Counted from the first letter of the stretch, positions 36,756-46,162 are shown. The stretch: 64,000 bases of DNA from an uncultured Bacilli bacterium (GCA_910585045.1 CAJUCD010000003.1:62001-126000), one strand, 5' to 3'. Numbers and translations: made by a program. Notes: generated by a model from the letters alone, not told the origin.

Positions 36756-36841
36756 GCTTGTGTGGCGGAATGGTAGACGCACCAGACTCAAAATCTGGCG
36801 AGGTCAAACTCGTGTGGGTTCAAGTCCCACCACAAGCACCA
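36756..36841 (+). tRNA. tRNA-Leu (CAA)
   Basis: This class II tRNA of 86 bases has acceptor GCTTGTG with CACAAGC, anticodon stem CCAGA/TCTGG with loop CTCAAAA (anticodon CAA, reads UUG), a long variable arm, T arm GTGGGTTCAAGTCCCAC and encoded CCA. TATAAT lies at 36737-36742. Its 3' end forms one copy of a 13-bp direct repeat that bounds an insertion. Confidence 0.96.
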
Positions 36842-36849
36842 GATTGATA
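36837..36849 (+). repeat. Candidate att-like direct repeat, left copy
   Basis: CACCAGATTGATA begins in the last bases of tRNA-Leu and recurs exactly at 39354-39366, after which comes a terminator that would suit the tRNA. The pair brackets a decayed 2.5-kb insertion. Confidence 0.55.
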
Positions 36850-38042
36850 TGAAATGGCTTCGAAAAGTTAGAAAAAGAATGTATAATAAAAATATATTCT
36901 TAAACTTGGAAGGAGTCATTTTTTAATGAAAAAAACGATAGAAGAAAAACTTGAAATGTGTAAAGAACATGTAGTAGAGGGAAAGTCATTATCACACATA
37001 TGTGAATTACACAATACAAGAAACATAGATGATTTAAAATATCTAGTTAATTTATATAAAAGATATGGAGAAGAACCATTTTTAAACAGAGAAAGAATGA
37101 TATATAGAAGAGCAACAAAACTATTAACTATAAGCAGAATAAAAAATGGAGACAAGTAAGTTTGGATATCGGATTAATAAATTATAAAACGGCATTAGAT
37201 TGGGTAAAAAAGTATGATACAGAAGGAGAACAATCAATACAAGATACTTATCCTAGAAAAAACTATTTAAATGAAGATGAACGATATAAAAAGATGATAG
37301 ATAAGAAATTAATGGAAGAAAATGAAAGATTAAAAGCAGAGATTGATTTCTTAAAAAAATCGCAGTCCTTAGCAAAAAAACTAGAATAACTAACAACAAA
37401 AGAAAAAGTAAAAGTTGTCAATGAGCTAAGGATAAAGTATGAATTAAAAGTTCTTCTAGAAATGGCAGATATTCCATTGTCAGTATATTATTATCAGTTA
37501 AATGCAATAAAAAATAAAGTCAACTATAGAAGATATAATTCTTATAAAGGTGATTTAGGAGGAGTAAAGGAAAATGTTTTAAATCAAGATTTCAAGGCAA
37601 CAAAACCTTATGAAAAAGCAGGAACAGATGCAAAATTAGAAAAAGTATTAAACATGATAAAGAAATTAAAAGAAAATCATCAGGAAAATATAAAAGGTAT
37701 GATAATACAATCAGATCAAGGTGTACAATACCAAAACTCTAGATATTCAGAATTGTTAAATGAATATGAAATAATCCAATCAATGAACAGAAAAGGAAAT
37801 TGTTTAGATAACTCTCCGACAGAAAATTTTTTTGGAAGACTAAAAGAAGAAATATGGTATAATAAAGAATATAAATATGAAAACTCTGTGGAATTAATAA
37901 AAGAAATTCATAATTATATAAAATATTATAATGAAATACGGATAGTGACTAAATTAAAAACAACTCCAATTGATTTTAGGAAAAAATGCTTAAGTGAACT
38001 GGGAGTTGCATAAATTTTTTTCTAACTTTTTGAAGTCGTTTC
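36850..38042 (+). mobile_element. IS3-family (IS150-like) insertion sequence, degraded
   Basis: Terminal inverted repeats of 27 bases (36850-36876 and 38016-38042) match at 24 positions; the ends read TGAAA...TTTCA. Inside are remnants of orfA and orfB. No clear target duplication flanks the ends. The left end abuts the 13-bp repeat next to tRNA-Leu. The total length of 1.19 kb is shorter than a functional IS150-type element because orfB has lost segments. Confidence 0.85.
36926..38013 (+). pseudogene. IS3-family transposase orfA/orfB remnant
   Basis: orfA starts at 36926 with a helix-turn-helix but shifts frame at an A6 run near 37147-37152; the second frame (to 37389) continues with the usual coiled coil. 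A TAA at 37387-37389 then interrupts the same frame, which resumes to 38013 as orfB. orfB lacks the part around the first catalytic Asp: the text jumps from KPYEKAGTD to a later helix. It also lacks the upstream HTH segment. SDQG and the Glu region (SPTENFFGRLKEE) remain. It cannot encode an active transposase. Confidence 0.85.
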
Positions 38043-38061
38043 AAAAATGGATTTTATTTAA

Positions 38062-38104
38062 AAATGAAACGGAAATTATTCAAAAGTTATTTCACCTATG
38101 ATAT
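38062..38104 (+). promoter_or_regulatory. Repeat-associated promoter of the KilA-N gene
   Basis: The motif ACGGAAATTATTC (38069-38081) is followed about 20 bases on by a GATATAAT -10 box. Similar modules occur at 39071-39110 and about 39238-39310, suggesting that KilA-N units with their promoter were duplicated in tandem and then decayed. Confidence 0.5.
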
Positions 38105-38140
38105 AATTAATTCAGATACAATGAAGGGGGAATTTATCAT

Positions 38141-39033
38141 ATGAAAAATAATTTAATCAAAACAGAAATAGATGTTATTAATAATAAAATAAGTGTAATG
38201 AGAATAGACGGCATAGATTATATATCTCTTACAGATTTAGCAAAATATACAAATCCTGAAGATCCATCTGGAGTAATTAGAAATTGGATGTCTAATAAAA
38301 ATTCTTTTGAATATTATAGTCTTTGGGAAGAGATTAATAATAGAGATTTTAATTCCGTGGAATCTCACAGAATTAAAATTAATGAAGTTGGGTATAATCG
38401 ATTTACTATGACACCAAATCGTTGGAAAAGAGATTTTAATGCAATCGGTATAATACCAAGCAGTGGTAATATAGTCAAGGAACTTTTGCCCACCCAGATA
38501 TAGCATTCGAATTCGCTAGTTGGTTAAGCCCAGAGTTCAAATTGTATTTAATAAAAGAATTCGAAAGATTAAAGAAAAATGAGGCTTATCAGGAAAAAAT
38601 AGAATGGCGTGCTAATAGGTTATTATCTAAAGCAAATTATATAGTTCATACTGATGCTGTTAAAAATTATATTGTTCCAACATTAACAGAACAGCAAAAG
38701 AAGTTTATATATGCAGAAGAAGCTGATGTGTTAAATGTAGCTTTATTTGGAATGACAGCTAAAGAGTGGAGGAAAAAGAATCCAAAACTTGCTGAAGATG
38801 GTAATATAAGAGATTATACAGATTTATTACATTTAATAATATTAAACAATTTAGAGAATTCTAATGCTGAATTTATAAAATTGGGGATTGTTCAAAGAGA
38901 GAGGCTAATAAAATTAAATGAATCTGCTCGAAATCAAATGGAAATCTTAAAAAACAATAACGGAATAAAAGAATTAGAAATGTTACAAAATCAAATAAAT
39001 AATAGTGGGTATTTAATCGATAATAAAAATTGA
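38141..39033 (+). pseudogene. KilA-N domain protein, frameshifted
   Basis: The frame from 38141 gives the N-terminal KilA-N half (NKISVMRIDGIDYISLTDLAKY) and stops at 38503. The continuation lies in another frame from about 38485: FAHPDIAFEFASWLSPEFKLYL, then the C-terminal helical part to 39033. KilA-N proteins are phage- or island-borne, often antirepressor-like. One frameshift near 38480 separates the halves. The gene belongs to the decayed insertion at tRNA-Leu. Confidence 0.85.
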
Positions 39034-39353
39034 TTTTACTATAATAAATTGAAATAAAAGTTACTAGTGGAAATGAAACGGAAATTATTCGGAAGTTGAA
39101 ATTTTGATATAGAATTTTGAAAATAAAGAATTAAAGGAAAATCAATAATCAATTATAAACACAAATATTATAACACCTTATAAAACCTAAAGACTTACGT
39201 TAATAATTTAAAAATTAGCAAGAAATTATCCAAACTTAAATCGGAAGTTATTCAAAAATTTCTAAAATGAGAAAATATGATATGGCTATTTAGAGTGACT
39301 TTTGATATAATGAAAATGCCAATGGGGAGAGTTCAAATAAGAGCCTTATAACA
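39034..39353. other. Intergenic remnant with repeated KilA-N promoter modules
   Basis: No gene is seen. It holds two further copies of the CGGAA(A/G)TTATTC motif (39079-39090 and about 39241-39253), each followed by a GATATA-type box (about 39105 and 39303-39310). The second ends in AATGGGGAGAG, resembling the ribosome-site region of the 38141 gene, but no gene follows. Confidence 0.5.
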
Positions 39354-39366
39354 CACCAGATTGATA
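39354..39366 (+). repeat. Candidate att-like direct repeat, right copy
   Basis: An exact copy of the 13 bases at the tRNA-Leu 3' end. Immediately after it comes the hairpin at 39369-39396. Confidence 0.55.
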
Positions 39367-39368
39367 GT

Positions 39369-39396
39369 AAACTCGAACTTTTATGTTTCGAGTTTT
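39369..39396 (+). terminator. Terminator, probably the displaced tRNA-Leu terminator
   Basis: AAACTCGAA and TTCGAGTTT pair around a short loop and TTTT follows. A nearly identical sequence, including the following AATATG, is at 41924-41956, one base shorter in the loop. Confidence 0.7.
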
Positions 39397-39466
39397 AATA
39401 TGCTTTAAATTATTGTATAATGTATTTGTAGTAATCAAACTAATTTATTTATTGGGAAGTTTAATT

Positions 39467-39574
39467 AACAAAAAAATATTTAAATTAGAAATTAATGAAA
39501 ATGATAACAAAATAAAAGTAATAAGAATAGGATCTAAGGAATATATATCTGTAACTGATTTAGTACAGTTTTAA
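39467..39574 (+). pseudogene. KilA-N domain N-terminal fragment
   Basis: The 35 codons reading IFKLEINENDNKIKVIRIG and EYISVTDLVQF match the start of the KilA-N protein at 38141, then hit a stop. The open frame begins at 39383 inside the terminator hairpin, which is unlikely to be a true start. In-frame text after the stop is interrupted by more stops, so this is a truncated relic. Confidence 0.65.
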
Positions 39575-40130
39575 AACATTTACTAATTTTATTTAGAAAA
39601 CACTAATGTTGAACTTATTAACGATTGAAATACAAAGGTAAAAAATTACGCCAAAAAAACTATATTTTTTTAATATAGCTTTATAATTAACGTAATCATT
39701 TTTTAAAATGGTTAACTATTTTAGAGATTAGTTAAAGTAAATAAAACATGGAATATTATATTTATTCTTTCTCTATATATACTTAAGTTTGTTACTTCTT
39801 CAATAAAGTCTTTATATTAATCGTTTTTAATATTCCTATGGTTAGACATATTACGATTATTATTACTATTATTAGTATTTTCTTCTTTTGCATCATTACT
39901 ATTTTCCCTTTATTTTATACTCGATAATAAATTTAATTCAATTTTATCATAATATTAGAGTATTGATAATTTTTTTTATTAAAAATAAAAAATTGAAAAA
40001 ATATTATTTATAAAATAAGATTAAATAAAAGAATATTTTATTGTTATAAATGCTGAATGTTAATAATCATTGCTTGTAGCAACGAGCTACTTTGCATATA
40101 ATAGGCAGTAAAGAAAGGAGTTGTTCTAAA
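39575..40130. other. Intergenic region, no gene seen
   Basis: A/T-rich, with no supported reading frame. A compound hairpin lies at 39645-39696 (outer ATTACG/CGTAAT, inner CTATATT/AATATAG). The last 60 bases are the control region of the XRE gene at 40131. Confidence 0.5.
40074..40102 (+). promoter_or_regulatory. Promoter and operator of the XRE membrane regulator
   Basis: TTGTAG (40074-40079), 17 bases, TATAAT (40097-40102). A perfect inverted repeat GTAGC-AACGA-GCTAC (40076-40090) covers the -35 edge and spacer, where a bound repressor would block transcription. Autoregulation by the following XRE protein is likely. Confidence 0.6.
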
Positions 40131-40640
40131 ATGCTTAAAGAAAACATTAAAACAATAAGGAAATCAAGAGGTCTTTCTCAAGAGGAGCTTGCTATTAAAG
40201 TAAATGTAGTAAGACAAACTATTTCTAAGTGGGAGCAAGGATTATCTGTTCCTGATTCAGAAATGTTAATTAGAATATCAGAAGTTCTTGAAATACCAGT
40301 AAGTACTTTGCTGGGAGAGAATATTTCTGAATTTAAAAAAGATGATTTAAAAGTAATTTCTGATAAATTAGAGATTATAAATTTACAACTTTTACAAAGA
40401 AAACTTGCAAGAAGAAAAATAATTCATTTGACATTAATTTTTATATGTATAAGTGTAATAGTGATTGGCTGTTGTTTATTTTTGTTACATAGTTCTTATT
40501 TAAATTGGAATTATGATGATCCTGAAAAGAGTGTTTTGGGAGTGTTTTTTCATTCGTTTGAATGGCTATTTGTAAGAATAGCACCTATAATTGTTATCAT
40601 ATCATTAGTGGGAATAATGTTGACTCGAAATAAAGATTAG
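40131..40640 (+). CDS. XRE-family regulator with two C-terminal membrane helices
   Basis: The 169 residues have an XRE helix-turn-helix (4-58, LSQEELAIKVNVVRQTISKWEQG), a short linker and two membrane helices (about 98-120 and 142-163). It is a membrane-tethered repressor of a type common in Firmicutes. ATG 40131 is chosen for AAAGGAG at 10 bases. It stands upstream of an unknown gene and an ABC exporter that it may control. Confidence 0.85.
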   Translation: MLKENIKTIRKSRGLSQEELAIKVNVVRQTISKWEQGLSVPDSEMLIRISEVLEIPVSTLLGENISEFKKDDLKVISDKLEIINLQLLQRKLARRKIIHLTLIFICISVIVIGCCLFLLHSSYLNWNYDDPEKSVLGVFFHSFEWLFVRIAPIIVIISLVGIMLTRNKD

Positions 40641-40712
40641 TTTTAAAAATGTTATTTATGTTTTATAATTTGTGCTATAATATAAAGGAATTTTTTAGGA
40701 GATTATTTTAAT

Positions 40713-41915
40713 ATGATTAAGAATTTATCATTAAATGATTGTACTCAAGAAAATATAATAGAGCACCTTAAAAATACTGAAAAATTATTGAAAACAGTTG
40801 CAACTAAGTTATCAAAAGAGGAAAAAGATGCCAAAATATATGTAATGCCTGATTTAGGAATTGCTCAAAATGCAACAAGAATGTTAGGAGGATTTTATAC
40901 AGGAGCTTGTTATACGTGGGATACAGATGTTCCGTTTATTCCAGTTGATGCTACAGTAAATGTTTGTGGAACGGCAATTTATAAATTAAATAAAAGTATT
41001 AGTAATGAAGAATTTATTAATAGACTTAATAATATATTAAATGATAGAAAATCTTATTTAGACTTTGCTAATAAGCATTTACCATTAGAAGTTTTAAAAA
41101 CTATTGATATTAATGATGCTTCAAAATATTATTGGAATTATACTAATGGTAATCATTTTATTATTTTTGCTGAGTCTGATGGAGAATATGGACTGGAAAA
41201 AGGTCAGTATATGATTGTTCATGCTTCTGCGATAGAATTTAAAAAAGATAATTTGGAATTTGGATTATATCCTGTAAAAGGAAATTGGTATTATGATGAT
41301 ATAAAAACAGAATATGATGAAGATTCTAAAAGATATTTACGATATATAACAGGTGAAAAAGCTAAAAGATTTTATGATATAGCTACCTATTTAAAAGATT
41401 TTAATAAAATTAGAAATAGTTATTTTTGTAAGGCTGTTTTAGGTGATTTATTACAAAAAGAAGTTATTAATATAAGCCATTATGGAATGCCAACAAATAA
41501 TTCTATATGTATTGGCTCTCAGTGGGAACAACTTGATTATGCATTATTGACAGCACCTGGAAATGCTATTTATTTGGTACATCCTAAATTAAATTTAAAC
41601 AATACTTTTGCACTAGATAATATAAATATTACTTTGACTCCTCATGGTTGTGGTGTAAAAATGAATAATAGTGCAGATAAAATAGAATATCTCGATAAAA
41701 ACACATTAAAAGTTGGTAATAATATTTTTAGTTTAGGTAATAGTGTAAATATTGGCATAGATGTTTCAGTAAGAACAAATGGTATGAATGAAGAAGAATT
41801 AGATACATACATATTAAATATTCTAAAGCAATGTCCTGGAACTGTTTATGGTAAATTAAAGCAACGCTATGCTAAAACAAAATCTGGAGATTTTGAATTT
41901 ATTAAAGAAAATTAA
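40713..41915 (+). CDS. Hypothetical protein (400 aa)
   Basis: I do not recognise this protein. It is cytoplasmic in appearance and rich in aromatic residues. It has motifs such as GTAIYKLNKSISNEEFI, YGMPTNNSICIGSQWEQLD and TLTPHGCGVKM, which look like conserved glycine/histidine loops but fit no family I can name. It has its own upstream TATAAT-like box and AGGAGA site, and the AAACTCGAA-type terminator follows at 41924. Confidence 0.7.
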   Translation: MIKNLSLNDCTQENIIEHLKNTEKLLKTVATKLSKEEKDAKIYVMPDLGIAQNATRMLGGFYTGACYTWDTDVPFIPVDATVNVCGTAIYKLNKSISNEEFINRLNNILNDRKSYLDFANKHLPLEVLKTIDINDASKYYWNYTNGNHFIIFAESDGEYGLEKGQYMIVHASAIEFKKDNLEFGLYPVKGNWYYDDIKTEYDEDSKRYLRYITGEKAKRFYDIATYLKDFNKIRNSYFCKAVLGDLLQKEVINISHYGMPTNNSICIGSQWEQLDYALLTAPGNAIYLVHPKLNLNNTFALDNINITLTPHGCGVKMNNSADKIEYLDKNTLKVGNNIFSLGNSVNIGIDVSVRTNGMNEEELDTYILNILKQCPGTVYGKLKQRYAKTKSGDFEFIKEN

Positions 41916-41923
41916 ATTGTTAG

Positions 41924-41951
41924 AAACTCGAATTTTATGTTTCGAGTTTTA
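41924..41951 (+). terminator. Terminator after the 40713 gene
   Basis: AAACTCGAA with TTCGAGTTT; near copy of the hairpin at 39369-39396, including flanking bases. Confidence 0.7.
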
Positions 41952-42009
41952 ATATGGATTAATTTATGTTATAATTTTTTTGATTATATAGTATTGGATG
42001 TGATTATTA

Positions 42010-42354
42010 ATGTATTTTAAAATTGCACAATCTTTTTCTGAGACTCCTGGTGGTCGTTATAAAAAAGAAGGACCTTATTCAGCTGAAGAATTTAGAGATA
42101 ATTTTTTAGTACCTTTATATTTAAAGTGCTTAGCGCTATCAGAAAAATTAATGTTAGATTTTGATGGTGGTTATGGTTATGCTCCTGGTTTTTTAGAGGA
42201 AACTTTTGGGGGAATGATTAGACTTGGTTATTCTGCAACAGAAATGGCTACAGTTATAGAGTTTGTTTCAAATGAAGAACCTAATTTAATATCTAATATT
42301 GCAAGTTATATTAGTGATGCTGAATGGGTTTTAAATGATAGGAATTTAAATTAA
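42010..42354 (+). CDS. STAS-like DUF4325 protein
   Basis: The 114 residues have the DUF4325 pattern: SETPGGRYKKEGPYSAEEFRD, a LDFDGGYGYAPGFLEETFGGMIR core. The family is thought to fold like STAS anti-anti-sigma domains and often pairs with ATPase regulators; none is adjacent. It is followed at once by the ABC exporter. Confidence 0.75.
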   Translation: MYFKIAQSFSETPGGRYKKEGPYSAEEFRDNFLVPLYLKCLALSEKLMLDFDGGYGYAPGFLEETFGGMIRLGYSATEMATVIEFVSNEEPNLISNIASYISDAEWVLNDRNLN

Positions 42355-42364
42355 GAGGTGTGTT

Positions 42365-44047
42365 ATGGGGTATTCATTAAAAGTTAGAAACATTGTAAAA
42401 GATGTTAAAGTTAAAGGGAAAACTAAAAGGTTATTAGATAATGTATCTTTTGATATTAGTGAGCATGAATTTGTAGCATTAGTTGGTGTATCAGGGGCTG
42501 GTAAAACAACACTTTTGAATGTTTTAAGTGGTTATGATTCATATTCTAATGGCGAGGTTTATATTAATGATTTAGCAATTTCATCTAATATGGACTATTA
42601 TATGAATAAAATGAGTTATGTACCGCAAAGAGAAGTGTTGCATAATCATTTAACTTTAGAAAGAGCTTTGTATTATAGTGCTAGTCTTAGAATTGCTAAT
42701 GCTAGTAGCGAAGAAATAAAGAGAAAAGTAAAAAAAGTAATTAGAGAATTAGACTTGCAAGGAAAAGAAAATACTTTTATAAAAAATTTGAGTGGAGGAG
42801 AGAGAAAAAGAGCTTCTATAGCTACAGAACTTTTAACTAAGCCAGATATTATGTTTTTAGATGAGCCTACTAGTGGTCTTGATTCTAATATTGAGAAGAA
42901 ATTGATGATTACTTTAAGAGAGTTAGCTAATCAAGGTAAAACGGTTGTGATAACAGCACATACTTTAGCTAATTTATATTTGTGCGATAAAATAATATTT
43001 ATGAGTGAAGGGGGAAAAATTTGTTTCATTGGTACTTATGAAGAAAGTTTAAAATATTTTCAAGTTAAAGAGTTTGTTGATATTTATGAAAAGCTAAAAG
43101 ATCCTTCTCAAATAGAAAAGTATCAAAAAAAATATAATGAAAAAGAATTGTTAAATATAGAAAAAAGAAGAAAAATTAATCATAAGAAGCAAAAAAAAAT
43201 ATCTAGATTAAAAGAAATTTATTTTTTGACAAAAAGATACTCGGAAATAATAATGAATAATAAAGTATTTTGTTTTTTGCTCTTTTTTCAAGCAATAATT
43301 ATGGGATTTGCCATTATCATTGTAGCTAAAGATGATTGGTTGAAAGTTTATGATACTGCTAAAATTTTATTGTTTGCATTTTCATGTGCAGCAATGTGGC
43401 TGGGACTTTTTAATTCTGTTCAAGAAATTGTAAAGGAAAAAGATATTATTAAATTGGAATATTTTAATAATATGCGATTGTCTTCTTATGTTGTTTCAAA
43501 ATTGTTGGTATTTGCATTTTTATCTTTAGTACAAGCTTTGTTGTTTTTAGGTATAATTAGTTTAAAAGTTGGAATGCCAGTTTCAGGAATAATATTTTCA
43601 TCAGCTTTTGTAGAATATATTTTTTGTTTCTTTTTAGTCTCTTTTTCTTCTTCAATGCTTGGTATGTTAATATCAGCAGTAGTTAAAACAACAGAAATCA
43701 CTCTTATAATTACGCCTATATATATGATGTTTCAATTATTATTTTCAGGAATATTAGTATCTTTACATGGTATCGGCGATACTATTTCTCATTTTATAAT
43801 TGGAAGATATGCGATAGAATCGTTTGGTATTACAACTAACTTGATAGAAGTGCTTAAAAATACTAGTTTGGGTGGAATTATTGATCCTATAACAACAACG
43901 GGAATGTTTATTGATGAGGCGGAACAATACTACTTGTATACACTTAGTCATATGAATCAAATTATTTTAATATTAGTATTTACAATTTGTTTATTTATGG
44001 TTCTATCTATTTTGGCAATTAAGTATAATATAAAAAAATCATATTAG
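42365..44047 (+). CDS. ABCG-type half transporter (ATPase fused to ABC-2 permease)
   Basis: In 560 residues an N-terminal ATPase has Walker A GVSGAGKTT (about 42-50), signature LSGGERKRA and Walker B MFLDEPTSGLD. A linker leads to a C-terminal permease domain with six membrane helices (about 310-555). This is the eukaryotic ABCG order, found in a minority of bacteria; it presumably works as a dimer. The substrate is unknown. AGAGGTG precedes the start. Confidence 0.9.
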   Translation: MGYSLKVRNIVKDVKVKGKTKRLLDNVSFDISEHEFVALVGVSGAGKTTLLNVLSGYDSYSNGEVYINDLAISSNMDYYMNKMSYVPQREVLHNHLTLERALYYSASLRIANASSEEIKRKVKKVIRELDLQGKENTFIKNLSGGERKRASIATELLTKPDIMFLDEPTSGLDSNIEKKLMITLRELANQGKTVVITAHTLANLYLCDKIIFMSEGGKICFIGTYEESLKYFQVKEFVDIYEKLKDPSQIEKYQKKYNEKELLNIEKRRKINHKKQKKISRLKEIYFLTKRYSEIIMNNKVFCFLLFFQAIIMGFAIIIVAKDDWLKVYDTAKILLFAFSCAAMWLGLFNSVQEIVKEKDIIKLEYFNNMRLSSYVVSKLLVFAFLSLVQALLFLGIISLKVGMPVSGIIFSSAFVEYIFCFFLVSFSSSMLGMLISAVVKTTEITLIITPIYMMFQLLFSGILVSLHGIGDTISHFIIGRYAIESFGITTNLIEVLKNTSLGGIIDPITTTGMFIDEAEQYYLYTLSHMNQIILILVFTICLFMVLSILAIKYNIKKSY

Positions 44048-44088
44048 AAATTTAATATGAAATTTAATTAGATGATTGTGGTGATTAA

Positions 44089-44679
44089 ATGATATTTGCT
44101 TCTATATTATTATTTTTATTATTTGTTTTATGGTCTTTTAATATGGTTAAAGGGAACTTAGAACATTTAGATAATAAAGTTTACAGTTATTTACATATAA
44201 ATAAAGTGTATACGAAGATATTTAAAATTATAACTATTTTAGGAAGTACAAAGTTTTTTGTGCTGCTTTCTTTTTTGTTGTTAATATTTATGAAGAATAA
44301 GATATTGGCAAGTGTAATAGTAGTCTTATTAATTATAAGTAGTGGACTAATAGAAGGATTTAAACGGATGTTTAAAAGAGAAAGACCTAATATAAAAAGA
44401 TTAGTTAAAGAAAAAGGTTATAGTTTCCCATCGGGACATACTACTAGTTCCACTTCTTTTTTTGGTTTTCTTATTTTTTTAGTTAGTATTAGTTATTTAA
44501 TTATTAGTGTTAAAATTATTTTAATTATGCTTATTTTGGTAATAATTCTTTTGATTGGTCTTAGTAGAATATATTTAGGAGTGCATTATTTTAGTGATGT
44601 AATAGGGGCTTATTTGCTAGCTTCTAGCTATGTACTTTTGTATGTCTACTTTGTGCATGCTCTTTTAAAATTTGTTTGA
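44089..44679 (+). CDS. PAP2-family membrane phosphatase
   Basis: The 196 residues have five to six membrane helices and the three phosphatase motifs: KRMFKRERP, SFPSGHTT and SRIYLGVHYFSD. It probably removes phosphate from undecaprenyl pyrophosphate or another lipid phosphate; which one cannot be told. Confidence 0.9.
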   Translation: MIFASILLFLLFVLWSFNMVKGNLEHLDNKVYSYLHINKVYTKIFKIITILGSTKFFVLLSFLLLIFMKNKILASVIVVLLIISSGLIEGFKRMFKRERPNIKRLVKEKGYSFPSGHTTSSTSFFGFLIFLVSISYLIISVKIILIMLILVIILLIGLSRIYLGVHYFSDVIGAYLLASSYVLLYVYFVHALLKFV

Positions 44680-44728
44680 TGTTTAAAATAGTAGTGTTAT
44701 AATTATAGTATTAAGTAGGTGAAATAGT

Positions 44729-46162
44729 TTGATTAAAAAAAAGAATAAGGAAAATAAAGGAAAGATTGTACCTTTTTTTAAATATTTAGCAGCGGCAATG
44801 CTTATTATAACTTTTATTACTTTAGGATTATTTCTTTTTATAGATGTTCTGCCTGGAGAATATTATTTTGTTTTAACAGCTTTACTTTTGTTAATAACAG
44901 GAGGTTTATCAACTTTAATTTTAACAAGGAGAGGACCTAAAAGAAGAATTTTAGGGACATTTTTATCAATTTTTTATATTATTTTATTAATTTTAATTAT
45001 TATATATGAACTTAATACAATTGACTTTTTAAAAAAGATGGGACTTAAAAATTATAAAACTGAGAATTATAGTGTTTTAGTTTTAAAAGATACTAAATTT
45101 CAAGATATTGGTGATTTAAATAAAAAAAGCATTGGAAGTTTAGAGTTTAATTCTGATGGTATAAATGGTGCTAAAGAAAAATTAGAGAAAAAAATTAGTG
45201 TTTCTTTTAAAACTTTTAAAGATATTACAGAACTTAAAAATAATTTTGTTAATAAAAAAATAGATGCAATGTTAATTGAAAATTCTATATTGGCTATTTT
45301 ATCAGAAGATAATGAAGAATTTACAAATAGTTATAAAGTCATATATGATTTTTCATTAGATGTAGAAACTGATAATATTGCTAAGAGTGTAGATATAAGA
45401 AAAGATTCATTTAACATCTATATTTCAGGAATTGATACTTATGGTAAAGTTAGTAGCGTTTCTAGAAGTGATGTAAATATGGTTTTGTCAATAAATCCTA
45501 AAACGCATAAGATTCTTATTACTTCAATTCCTAGAGATTACTATGTTAATTTGGCGGGTAAGAATGCTAAGGATAAGCTTACTCATGCTGGTATTTATGG
45601 TGTTGATACAAGTGTAAAAACTTTAGAAGAATTATTAGATATTAAAATTAATTATTATATAAAAGTTAATTTTACTTCTTTAATTAAAGTAGTGGATGCT
45701 CTTGGTGGAGTTAATGTTTATTCTAATTATCAATTTACTTCAATTGATGGATATAATTATAAGAAAGGTTATAATACAGTTAATGGAGAAAAAGCTTTAT
45801 CATTTGTAAGAGAAAGAAAGGCATTTAATGGAGGAGATAGAGTTAGAATTGAAAATCAGGCTAATATGATTAAAGCGATGATTGATAAGGCAATAAGTCC
45901 AGCAATTATTACAAAGTATAATAGTTTATTGAAAACTTTGAGTAATTCATTTGTTACTAATTTAGAAATGGAAGAAATAACAGAATTTATTAAAATGCAA
46001 GTTGATGAAATGCCAAATTGGGATATAGAAAATTATAGTTTAAATGGGCATGATGATTATCAGTATACATATTCTTTTGGAGGCGCTAAGTTATATGTAA
46101 TGACACCAGATAATGAGACTGTTATTAATGCTCAAAATAAAATAAAAGAGACACTTAATTAG
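44729..46162 (+). CDS. LytR-CpsA-Psr (LCP) family protein
   Basis: The 477 residues start at TTG 44729 after TAGGTG. Three N-terminal membrane helices (about 17-95) are followed by a solute-binding-like segment (SVLVLKDTKFQDIGDLNKK) and the LCP catalytic domain (DVNMVLSINPKTHKILITS; IPRDYYV; GGVNVY; FVRERK). LCP proteins attach wall teichoic acid or other glycopolymers to peptidoglycan. The extra segment is seen in some clostridial LCP proteins. Confidence 0.92.
   Translation: MIKKKNKENKGKIVPFFKYLAAAMLIITFITLGLFLFIDVLPGEYYFVLTALLLLITGGLSTLILTRRGPKRRILGTFLSIFYIILLILIIIYELNTIDFLKKMGLKNYKTENYSVLVLKDTKFQDIGDLNKKSIGSLEFNSDGINGAKEKLEKKISVSFKTFKDITELKNNFVNKKIDAMLIENSILAILSEDNEEFTNSYKVIYDFSLDVETDNIAKSVDIRKDSFNIYISGIDTYGKVSSVSRSDVNMVLSINPKTHKILITSIPRDYYVNLAGKNAKDKLTHAGIYGVDTSVKTLEELLDIKINYYIKVNFTSLIKVVDALGGVNVYSNYQFTSIDGYNYKKGYNTVNGEKALSFVRERKAFNGGDRVRIENQANMIKAMIDKAISPAIITKYNSLLKTLSNSFVTNLEMEEITEFIKMQVDEMPNWDIENYSLNGHDDYQYTYSFGGAKLYVMTPDNETVINAQNKIKETLN

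Noticed and set aside
36840..38046. Target-site duplication around the IS3 remnant
   Set aside because: The bases next to the two ends (GATA left, AAAA right) do not match over 3-5 positions.
39383..39574. Functional small gene
   Set aside because: Its start lies in a terminator hairpin and the conserved part is only a truncated KilA-N N-terminus.
39645..39696. Hairpin as a riboswitch or regulatory RNA
   Set aside because: It is only nested A/T-rich inverted repeats with no conserved motif and no gene directly downstream.
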